Positions 1 through 5,198 of a stretch of 5,198 bases of DNA are shown here, piece by piece; position 1 is the stretch's first letter, and each line of letters starts with the position of its first letter. A program made the translations under genes and the position numbers. This stretch comes from DATARH01 sp036273175. Its GTDB lineage: Bacteria > Pseudomonadota > Alphaproteobacteria > ATCC43930 > CGMCC-115725. The notes beneath the pieces were generated by a model, which was not told where the DNA came from, made no database searches, and saw only the letters and a program-made list of their open reading frames with translations. The DNA is taken from NCBI GenBank assembly GCA_036273175.1, contig DASUIE010000213.1, positions 1-5,198 of the forward strand, written 5' to 3'.

Positions 1-473
1 AGCGCCATCGGCACCGTGTCGGACAGCGCCAGCGCCTTCGAATCGCCCGCAGGCAACAGCCCCAGCAGCCGGTTCACCCACCCGTCCTTGAGCTGATAGG
101 CGGACGAGCCGCCGGTCTCGAGCACGTTCTGCCCGTCGAAATGCGAGCGGTCGCGGTAGGGCGATGCTATGGCATGGACGAACAACGCTTGCCTCGCCGC
201 GTACATCTTCGCCGTCTCGGCGAGCGCCGGGTGGAGCGTGAAGAAGCTGCCGAGCTTGGTGCCGTTCTGGAGGTCCTGGTCGAAGTCGCCGCGAAGGCCC
301 GCGTGCAGCGGATCGCCAGTGGGCCCGAGGGTCGACAGCCCGTCAGCCGCGCCGCGCTGGATGATGAACACGAAACGGCGGCTCGTATTCGCCCGCGCAA
401 AGGCCATCCGCGGCATCGAGGCCGCCGCGACGGCCGCGCCGCCGGCAGAGAGGAAAAACCTGCGGGTGAGCAT
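1..473 (-). CDS. DUF1501 family protein, Tat-exported (N-terminal part, cut by the window edge)
   Basis: This is the first 157 residues of a DUF1501 protein; the rest lies beyond base 1. The N-terminus reads MLTRRFFLSAGG, then an Ala-rich hydrophobic stretch ending near PRMAFARA (about residue 28). That is a twin-arginine signal, so export of a folded protein is expected. The mature part opens with RRFVFIIQRGAADGL (about residues 32-46), the usual start of the family, and has the conserved SPYRDRSHFDGQN block (about 104-116). DUF1501 belongs to the alkaline phosphatase/sulfatase-like superfamily, but no substrate is established. It directly follows a DUF1800 gene, its usual partner, so the two probably work together. 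I chose the ATG at 473 because GAGGAG lies 6 nt upstream of it. An in-frame ATG at 479 would add only Met-Arg and overlaps the DUF1800 stop as ATGA. Family assignment is confident; function is unknown. Confidence 0.93.
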   Translation of the reverse strand, partial: MLTRRFFLSAGGAAVAAASMPRMAFARANTSRRFVFIIQRGAADGLSTLGPTGDPLHAGLRGDFDQDLQNGTKLGSFFTLHPALAETAKMYAARQALFVHAIASPYRDRSHFDGQNVLETGGSSAYQLKDGWVNRLLGLLPAGDSKALALSDTVPMA

Positions 474-475
474 CC

Positions 476-1918
476 TCATCTCCTCACGAACTCGGGGCTG
501 ACGAGCAGCAGCGCGAGCCCCTCCTGCGGGCTTTCGGCGCGGGCGATCGAAGTCCGGGTCGCGTCCGAAAGCGCGCCCGGCAGGACCTTCCCGGCAAGCG
601 CTCGCGCATCGATCGACGATCCGGCCTTGTTCGCCAGCCGCTGAGCGATCTCGACCCGGCGCATCAGCGCTTCGGGCGCCGCCCAGCTCGCGGCAATATC
701 GTCCCAGCCCGCGGGCGAGCCGGGCTGCCATGTCGGCTGCCCCAGCTGCTTCAGCATGCCCGCCGCCATGGTCTGATCGAGCTCCTTCTGGCCGACCGCG
801 CGCAAGGCGGAGACCGACCATTCCCATGGAGTCTTGAACTTGAGCGGCTGCGGCGCCCAGGCCTCGGGGGAATCGATCAGCGCTCGATAGAGCGTCGGCA
901 GGTCGCCGCCGCTCGCGAGATAGGCGCGGGCCAGCCGATCGACCATCGCCTGCGGCGGGTCGTCGCCGGCGAAATGGCGCGCGAGCTTGGTCGCAATGTG
1001 CCGCGCCGTCGCGGGACTCGCCGCGAGGTCGAGGAGGACGGCGCGGGCCTGCGCCTCGCCCTGCTGCGGGTAAAGCTTGCCGATGATCGTCCGGTCGCCC
1101 GGCTCGTGCAGCGCATCGGCGAAGTGGAACTGGCCGTCGTCGCCTCCACCGATGAAGCGCGCGACGGGTCCGCGCGCGATCCCGCTCACCGTCCAGCCGG
1201 TCAGCGCGCGCGCGAACTCGGTCACGTCCGCCTGGCTGTAGCCGGTGCGAACGCCGAGCGTGTGAAGCTCCATGATCTCGCGCGCGAGATTCTCGTTGAG
1301 CCCGCGCTGCTTGCCGCCGCGCTCCGCAGCGATGCGGCCGATCTCGGAATTGGGTCCGATCGACTGCGCCTGATCGAGATAGACGAGCATCGCCGGATGC
1401 TGCTCGACGGCGAGCAGCAGGTCCGAGAAGCGGCCGAACAGGTGCGGCCGGATGGCCTCGAACTCAAGCAGGCCGGCAAGCCCGATCACCGGCAGCTTGT
1501 CGACCGAGACCGCGAAGTGGTTGGCCCAGAAATGGACCAGCCGCTCGGCGAACGGGTTGTCGGTCGTCAGCGCGGACGAAAGCCGCGCCGAATTCATGGT
1601 CAGATAGTCGGCGCGAATCGACTGGCGGAGGAAGCGCTTGAGCGGGTCGGGCTCAGCATTCTGCCGGGGCGCGGCGCCGGTCGTGAGTGATGCCGGCTGC
1701 ATCCGGCGCTTGGCTCGGCCGTCCATCCGCGCCTCGGCCATGTAATCGGCGAGCTGGCCGACGACTTCGCGGCGCGAAGGCACCTGCGCAAGCGCCTGCG
1801 GACGCGGCTCGAAGCGGCCGAACTGGCCGGTCAGCCAGTCCTTGGGATCCGACGGCAGCGCATCGTCAGGACGGGTGCCGAGGCCGAAGCGGTTGAGGGC
1901 GATTGCGGTGTTGAGCAT
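476..1918 (-). CDS. DUF1800 domain-containing protein
   Basis: This complete 480-residue protein has the features of the DUF1800 family. It starts MLNTAIALNRFGLGTRP, the typical N-terminal motif. Family blocks follow: ERLVHFWANHFAVS (about residues 125-138), LNENLAREIMELHTLGV (207-223), FARALTGWTV (235-244), an HEPGDRTIIGK segment (271-281), KFKTPWEWSVSALRAVG (360-376), and the terminal LALLLVSPEFVRR. Length is normal for the family. No signal peptide or membrane segment is visible, although the partner DUF1501 protein carries a Tat signal; any export of this protein would need another route. Its biochemical role is not known, and the gene is usually found beside a DUF1501 gene, as here. Only a weak Shine-Dalgarno-like AAGAGA lies 6 nt before the ATG. 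The gene starts 75 bp after the dgt stop and may be read from dgt or from its own promoter, which I cannot identify. Confidence 0.95.
   Translation of the reverse strand: MLNTAIALNRFGLGTRPDDALPSDPKDWLTGQFGRFEPRPQALAQVPSRREVVGQLADYMAEARMDGRAKRRMQPASLTTGAAPRQNAEPDPLKRFLRQSIRADYLTMNSARLSSALTTDNPFAERLVHFWANHFAVSVDKLPVIGLAGLLEFEAIRPHLFGRFSDLLLAVEQHPAMLVYLDQAQSIGPNSEIGRIAAERGGKQRGLNENLAREIMELHTLGVRTGYSQADVTEFARALTGWTVSGIARGPVARFIGGGDDGQFHFADALHEPGDRTIIGKLYPQQGEAQARAVLLDLAASPATARHIATKLARHFAGDDPPQAMVDRLARAYLASGGDLPTLYRALIDSPEAWAPQPLKFKTPWEWSVSALRAVGQKELDQTMAAGMLKQLGQPTWQPGSPAGWDDIAASWAAPEALMRRVEIAQRLANKAGSSIDARALAGKVLPGALSDATRTSIARAESPQEGLALLLVSPEFVRR
480..485 (-). promoter_or_regulatory. Shine-Dalgarno site GAGGAG that decides the DUF1501 start
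   Basis: On the minus strand GAGGAG sits 6 nt before the ATG at 473 but touches the in-frame ATG at 479 with no spacer. The spacing therefore favours 473. The site lies inside the last codons of the DUF1800 gene, which fits translation of the second gene by ribosomes finishing the first. Confidence 0.7.
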
Positions 1919-1957
1919 CGATAGTCTCTTGCCACCGCAGCTTCATCAATTCGGCTG

Positions 1958-1977
1958 AACCCGCTCTGAAGCGGGCC
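1958..1977 (-). terminator. Short GC hairpin after dgt (possible weak terminator or mRNA 3'-end structure)
   Basis: The arms CCCGC (1960-1964) and GCGGG (1971-1975) enclose a 6-base loop. In minus-strand RNA the stem can be extended by two G-U pairs. It lies about 17 nt after the dgt stop and about 40 nt before the DUF1800 start. No run of T follows on the minus strand, so it is not a canonical intrinsic terminator. On the plus strand only CCTTT follows, and no gene there needs ending. It could partly separate dgt from the DUF1800/DUF1501 pair. Confidence 0.35.
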
Positions 1978-1993
1978 TTTAGCGTCCCGAAAG

Positions 1994-3157
1994 CTAGAAG
2001 CGGTCGGGCGGAAGATTCACCGGGCCGACGAGCTCCTCGTGCCGGGCAATCGCAAACCGGTCGGTCATTCCGGCGATGAAGTCGCCGATGTTGCGCAGTT
2101 GCCGGACCTGATCGCCGCCGTGCCGCCAGTCCGGCGGAAGGAGCGCCGGATCGGCCCGGTACGCGGCGGCGAGGTCGCCGACCACCCGCTCGGCTTCCTC
2201 GCGGATCGGCACCAGCTCCGGCAAGTCGTACAGCCGCCCGTAAAGGAAGCGCTTGAGCTCGCGCTCCTCCGCCGCGAGCGCGTCGGAGAAGCCGGCGAGC
2301 GAACGGCCCGCGGCGCGCACCTCCTCGATCGTCTCGGCGCCCGCTTCGCGCACGCGCCGCCCGGTCTCGGCGAGCACGTCCTCGACCATCGTGCCGATCA
2401 TGTCGCGCACAAGCGCCCGCTGTCGCCGCTCCACGGAAATGCCGGGATGGCGCTCGCCGACCGAATCCCACAGCCGCTTTACGACCGGGAGCTCGGCCAG
2501 CTCGTCGATGTGAAGCAGGCCGGCGCGAAGCCCGTCGTCGATGTCGTGATTGTCGTAGGCGATGTCGTCGGCGATGGCGGCGACCTGCGCCTCCAGCCCG
2601 GGCCAGCTGTCGAGCTCCAGGTCCCATTCGGCATTGGCTTCGGCCAGCGCCCAGCTCGGGTTCCGCACCGGCCCATTGTGCTTGGCCAGCCCCTCGAGCG
2701 CTTCCCAGCTGAGGTTGAGGCCGTCGCAATCCGGATAGGGATTCTCGAGCTTGGTGACGATCCTTGTGGTGTGCGCATTATGGTCGAAGCCGCCCACCAC
2801 CACCATCGCGGCGCTCAGCGCGTCCTCGCCGGCGTGGCCGAACGGCGGATGGCCGAGATCGTGGGCAAGGCACAGCGCCTCGGTCAGATCCTCGTTGAGG
2901 CCGAGCGCCCGGGCGATGGTTCGGCCGATCTGCGCGACCTCGAGGCTGTGGGTGAGCCGGACGCGGAAGTGGTCGCCGTCGGGCGCGATGAACACCTGGG
3001 TCTTGTGCCTCAGGCGCCTGAACGCGACCGAGTGGACGATCCGGTCGCGGTCGCGCTGGAAAATGTCGCGCGGCCCGCGCGGTCCGGAGCTTTGTTCAGG
3101 ATGGAAGCGGCCGCGCGACCGTTGCGGGTCCGCGGCGACCGCCGGCGGGAGCTTCAT
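1994..3157 (-). CDS. dgt: dGTPase-like HD-domain deoxynucleoside triphosphate triphosphohydrolase
   Basis: This 387-residue cytoplasmic enzyme belongs to the dGTPase family, which cleaves dNTPs to deoxynucleoside plus tripolyphosphate and so helps set the dNTP pool. The N-terminal block FQRDRDRIVHSVAFRRLRHKTQVF (about residues 33-56) is diagnostic. The HD metal site looks intact: H70 in RLTHSLEVAQ, H99-D100 in AHDLGHPPFGH, and the distal Asp near 197 in ADDIAYDNHDIDDG. The C-terminal FIAGMTDRFA motif (about 360-369) is present. The length suits the shorter alphaproteobacterial type rather than the roughly 500-residue E. coli enzyme, so the exact dNTP specificity is uncertain. The ATG at 3157 overlaps the TGA of the SPOR gene as ATGA. 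There is no strong Shine-Dalgarno, which suggests translational coupling. The same frame stays open further upstream, to 3526, but that part only shadows the SPOR gene and lacks family similarity. Confidence 0.96.
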   Translation of the reverse strand: MKLPPAVAADPQRSRGRFHPEQSSGPRGPRDIFQRDRDRIVHSVAFRRLRHKTQVFIAPDGDHFRVRLTHSLEVAQIGRTIARALGLNEDLTEALCLAHDLGHPPFGHAGEDALSAAMVVVGGFDHNAHTTRIVTKLENPYPDCDGLNLSWEALEGLAKHNGPVRNPSWALAEANAEWDLELDSWPGLEAQVAAIADDIAYDNHDIDDGLRAGLLHIDELAELPVVKRLWDSVGERHPGISVERRQRALVRDMIGTMVEDVLAETGRRVREAGAETIEEVRAAGRSLAGFSDALAAEERELKRFLYGRLYDLPELVPIREEAERVVGDLAAAYRADPALLPPDWRHGGDQVRQLRNIGDFIAGMTDRFAIARHEELVGPVNLPPDRF

Positions 3158-4428
3158 TCGCCAGCGACTGGCACAATCCTGTCGGAATCGGAACTGGTCC
3201 AGCGGAACGCGTCGATTCCGATCGAGCGCAGATCGTCGGCGAAGATCTTCGCATCGGAGGCCCCTCGGAACGGACCGACGATGAGCCGCGCGCGGTCGGA
3301 CTCTTCCGCGACAAAGCCGGTGATGCCGTCGAACAAAGCGGCATTGTCCCGCTTCATCCGCTCGAACTGATTGGTCAACGCGCTTGCGTTGCGGCCGCTG
3401 GCCAGCTGCAGCCAGATCTTGGAGTCGGTGACATCCGCCGTCCGCTGCTCCGTCGCCGGGCGCGGCGGCGGAGCGGAATAAGCGACCTGGACTGTCTGCG
3501 CCTGTGGCAACGGCGGCTGCTCCCACACGGGCTGCGGTGAAGGTGGTGCCGCCGGCGAGTTCAAAAGTGCGTCGACCCCGGCGAGGCGATCGGTGCTCAC
3601 CGTCTCGGTCATTGCGACGGTGGAAGGCGCCGCTCGCGGTGGCGCTGCATAAGCAAAAGCGGTCCCGTTAGAATCCGGGAAGATGCCGAGGTTGACCGCG
3701 GCGGCTTTCTCGCCCGCGGGAAGCGATGGAAGCTTCTGCAGGAACGGCGCGACACTCGACCAGCTGCCCGGCATCGCCGTGTTGATCGCGCTCATCGCGG
3801 TGTTCGAATCGCCGGTGAGCGCAAGGACGAAGGCGCGCACGCGAGTCGCGGTCGAATCGCCCTTGGCGGCAAGCGGCGCCAGCGCGGCAAGCGCTTCCGC
3901 CTTGTTGCCCGCGATCGCGAAGCTGAGCGCCAAGCGCCGGCGCGCTTCATCGCCGTCGGCGCCGTTCAGCGCCGCTCGATAATCGGCCTGCGCCTTCGCC
4001 TGGTCGCCGAGCATGTCATAGGCGAGCCCGCGGTCGCAGCCGATCGTCGCCTGGGTCGCGCCGAGCTGCAGCGCGCGCTGGAAATAGGGCATCGCCGCCT
4101 TGGCATCGCCTTGCGCGACCGAGACCGCGCCCATTCCGGCTTGCGGCAGCGGGCTCTTGGGATCGACCTCGTCGGCGCGGGCGAAGAAGCCGGCGGCGGC
4201 CTCGGCATCGCCAAGCTCGAGCGCGGCTCGGCCGGCGCCGATCAGCGAATTGAAGTCCTTGGGATTATCGGCGAGCGCGCGGACATAGCGGGCGAGCGCT
4301 GCCGCCGCCGTCTCATTGTACGGCGAATAGCTGCCCTGCGCCGCGGCAGGCACGGCGACGACCGCCGCGAGTCCGCAGCCGCAGGCAAGCAGCGCCCCCA
4401 GAACAGAATTTCGTGCCAATCCCCGCAT
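3154..4428 (-). CDS. Exported TPR-like protein with C-terminal SPOR domain
   Basis: The predicted protein has 424 residues. Residues 1-30 form a signal peptide (MRGLARN, a hydrophobic core, then VPAAA-QG). LLAC at 13-16 also resembles a weak lipobox, so a lipoprotein is a less likely alternative. Residues about 40-220 are Ala-rich helical repeats of TPR type (for example ALELGDAEAAAGFFARADEV and MLGDQAKAQADYRAAL). A Pro/Ala-rich linker covers about 260-330. Residues about 337-412 form a SPOR domain (KIWLQLASG at the start, RARLIVGPFRGASDAKIFADDL in the middle, a SIGIDAFRW end). SPOR domains bind septal peptidoglycan lacking stem peptides, so a periplasmic role at the division site is likely. 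The position just after ftsZ agrees with that. The ATG at 4428 is preferred over one at 4521 because it has GGGAGG just upstream and puts the signal peptide at the N-terminus. It overlaps dgt by 4 bases. Confidence 0.9.
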   Translation of the reverse strand: MRGLARNSVLGALLACGCGLAAVVAVPAAAQGSYSPYNETAAAALARYVRALADNPKDFNSLIGAGRAALELGDAEAAAGFFARADEVDPKSPLPQAGMGAVSVAQGDAKAAMPYFQRALQLGATQATIGCDRGLAYDMLGDQAKAQADYRAALNGADGDEARRRLALSFAIAGNKAEALAALAPLAAKGDSTATRVRAFVLALTGDSNTAMSAINTAMPGSWSSVAPFLQKLPSLPAGEKAAAVNLGIFPDSNGTAFAYAAPPRAAPSTVAMTETVSTDRLAGVDALLNSPAAPPSPQPVWEQPPLPQAQTVQVAYSAPPPRPATEQRTADVTDSKIWLQLASGRNASALTNQFERMKRDNAALFDGITGFVAEESDRARLIVGPFRGASDAKIFADDLRSIGIDAFRWTSSDSDRIVPVAGE

Positions 4429-4432
4429 CGAT

Positions 4433-4438
4433 CCTCCC
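4433..4438 (-). promoter_or_regulatory. Shine-Dalgarno site GGGAGG that decides the SPOR gene start
   Basis: GGGAGG ends 4 nt before the ATG at 4428 on the minus strand. This strong match to the 16S rRNA tail supports the start used here over the in-frame ATG at 4521, which would place 31 extra residues before the signal peptide. Confidence 0.75.
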
Positions 4439-4522
4439 GGTGCGACAGAGAATCTTGCGATAAGCTTTCTGCCTAGAGCGATTACGGCGAACCGTGCGGA
4501 GGGGACGGTGAGGTGCAGCAAA

Positions 4523-4549
4523 GGTGAACCGTTAACCCGGCAATTAACC
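4523..4549. promoter_or_regulatory. Cluster of TTAACC boxes with an imperfect 15-bp palindrome (possible regulator site)
   Basis: The palindrome GGTGAACCGTTAACC covers 4523-4537: arms GGTGAAC and GTTAACC around one central base, with one mismatch. A second TTAACC follows at 4544-4549. The two TTAA boxes at 4532 and 4544 are in direct repeat with 8 bases between them. The alphaproteobacterial cell-cycle regulator CtrA recognises TTAA-N7-TTAA, so this is one base off. The site lies about 95-125 bp before the SPOR gene ATG and after ftsZ, a sensible promoter position. I could not pick convincing -35 and -10 boxes. Regulation by CtrA is only a suggestion. Confidence 0.35.
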
Positions 4550-4553
4550 GGAG

Positions 4554-4641
4554 CGTCATTGCGAGAAGCGAAAGCGACGAAGCAATCCAGTGCGGCGCCT
4601 GGATTGCTTCCCCCGGCTCAAGGCCGGGGTTCGCAATGACG
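4554..4641. repeat. Nested palindromic intergenic repeat (REP/MITE-like, CGTCATTGCGA ends)
   Basis: The outer arms CGTCATTGCGA (4554-4564) and TCGCAATGACG (4631-4641) are perfect inverted repeats of 11 bp. An inner perfect 12-bp pair, GAAGCAATCCAG (4579-4590) and CTGGATTGCTTC (4599-4610), closes an 8-base loop. A third stem, CCCCGGC/GCCGGGG (4611-4617 and 4623-4629), lies only in the right half, so the element is asymmetric. It starts 2 bp after the ftsZ stop codon, and its RNA could fold strongly, protecting or ending the ftsZ mRNA. No coding capacity or transposase is present. I recall this family as multicopy in sphingomonads and other alphaproteobacteria; copy number here is not known. 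Confidence 0.85.
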
Positions 4642-4643
4642 AA

Positions 4644-5198
4644 TTACTGGTTGTTTTGCCGATTGAGGAAGCGCGGGATGTCGATCGGCTCGCGGCGATA
4701 GCCGGGCTCGTCCTCGTCGATCTGCGCCTTGGGCGCGCCGCGCGCGATGTTCGACATGCGCTCGAACAAGGTGCCGCCGCCGCTGCTCGCGGCCGGCTGG
4801 TCGCCCTGGTCCTCGTCGTCCGGCGGAGCGATCGGCGCCGAGCCGACCGGGCTCGTCAGGATGTCGTCGCTGCCGAGCAGCAGCTCGTCGCCGCCCTCGG
4901 CTTCGTCGGCCGAAAGATCGACCTCGAGCGTCTCGTCACCCGTGGGCGCGCCCGGCTCAGGAGCCGCCGCTGGAGCCGGCGCCGGCTGGCGTGCGGGGAA
5001 GGTAAAGACCTTGGCGGGAGCGGGCTGAGCGAGCGCCTCGGCATCGATCCCGGTCGCGACCACCGACACCCGGATCCTGCCGCCGAGATCGTTGTTGAAC
5101 GCCGAGCCCCAGATGATGTTGGCGTCGGGGTCGACCAGCTCCTTGATGTGGCTGGCGGCCTCGTCGACCTCCATCAGGCGCATGTCCTCGCCGCCGGT
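4644..5198 (-). CDS. ftsZ: Cell division protein FtsZ, C-terminal part (5' end beyond the window)
   Basis: The last 184 residues of the tubulin-like GTPase that forms the cytokinetic Z-ring. Residues 1-51 of the fragment (GEDMRLMEVDEAASHIKELV, then PDANIIWGSAFNNDLGGRIRVSVVATGI) are the end of the globular C-terminal subdomain. The GTP-binding signature and T7 loop lie outside the window. Residues about 52-85 are a Pro/Ala-rich linker and about 86-132 an acidic stretch. A short motif, TLFERMSNIARG, sits at about 143-154. The C-terminal conserved peptide is PIDIPRFLNRQ (171-181), the docking site for partners such as FtsA and ZipA-type proteins, with a short NNQ tail. The gene ends in TAA, just before a palindromic repeat. 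ftsZ normally closes the dcw cluster after ftsQ and ftsA, which would lie beyond the right edge. The identification is certain. Confidence 0.98.
   Translation of the reverse strand, partial: TGGEDMRLMEVDEAASHIKELVDPDANIIWGSAFNNDLGGRIRVSVVATGIDAEALAQPAPAKVFTFPARQPAPAPAAAPEPGAPTGDETLEVDLSADEAEGGDELLLGSDDILTSPVGSAPIAPPDDEDQGDQPAASSGGGTLFERMSNIARGAPKAQIDEDEPGYRREPIDIPRFLNRQNNQ

Noticed and set aside
974..1690. Plus-strand open frame of 238 codons opposite the DUF1800 gene
   Set aside because: It mirrors the codon structure of the DUF1800 gene; composition is rich in Arg, Ala and Gly with no domain or convincing start.
1866..2729. Minus-strand open frame of 287 codons across the dgt/DUF1800 junction
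   Set aside because: It is a shifted-frame shadow of dgt and the start of DUF1800, dominated by Arg and Gly, with no family features.
2039..3370. Long plus-strand open frame of 443 codons opposite dgt
   Set aside because: It is antisense to a clear dGTPase gene, has no recognisable domain, and long open antisense frames are expected in GC-rich coding DNA.
3158..3526. N-terminal extension of dgt to an upstream ATG at 3526
   Set aside because: The added 123 residues are an out-of-frame reading of the SPOR gene, low in hydrophobic order and rich in Arg. The family N-terminus fits the ATG at 3157.
4429..4521. Extended SPOR protein starting at 4521
   Set aside because: It would put 31 residues before an otherwise good signal peptide, while GGGAGG lies correctly before the ATG at 4428.
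4554..4641. CRISPR repeat or tRNA-like gene at the palindromic element
   Set aside because: There is a single palindrome with no regularly spaced direct repeats, and no tRNA arms or TTC-loop motif can be arranged in it.

Overview
The window looks like chromosomal DNA from a GC-rich alphaproteobacterium, most probably a sphingomonad (order Sphingomonadales). The evidence is the form of the FtsZ C-terminus, the pairing of DUF1800 and DUF1501 genes, and a palindromic intergenic repeat with CGTCATTGCGA ends and an AGCAATCCAG core, a type I recall as common in sphingomonad genomes. This placement rests on recognition, not on a search. All five genes lie on the minus strand, so the biological order runs from the right end of the window to the left.

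Right end (4644-5198): the C-terminal part of ftsZ, cut by the window edge. It holds the end of the globular domain, a proline/alanine-rich then acidic linker, and the conserved C-terminal peptide. Next (4429-4643) is a 215-bp gap. It holds a roughly 88-bp nested palindrome that begins 2 bp after the ftsZ stop codon, then a cluster of TTAACC-type boxes in the presumed promoter region of the next gene.

Middle (1994-4428): a two-gene unit with a 4-base ATGA start/stop overlap. The first gene encodes an exported protein with TPR-like helices and a C-terminal SPOR (peptidoglycan-binding) domain. The second encodes a dGTPase-family HD phosphohydrolase (Dgt). A short hairpin lies just after dgt.

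Left end (1-1918): a second tightly coupled pair. A DUF1800 protein comes first, followed by a Tat-exported DUF1501 protein that runs off the window. The DUF1501 gene has two in-frame ATGs 6 bp apart. The upstream one overlaps the DUF1800 stop; the downstream one has the better Shine-Dalgarno spacing.

Together this is an ordinary housekeeping stretch next to the division cluster: the cytokinetic tubulin FtsZ, a probable septal or envelope SPOR protein, a dNTP-pool enzyme, and a poorly understood DUF1800/DUF1501 export pair. I see no phage, transposase, CRISPR, toxin-antitoxin or defence module. The points most worth a second look are the asymmetric repeat beside the ftsZ stop, the TTAACC cluster upstream of the SPOR gene, and the translational coupling of a SPOR protein to a dNTPase.
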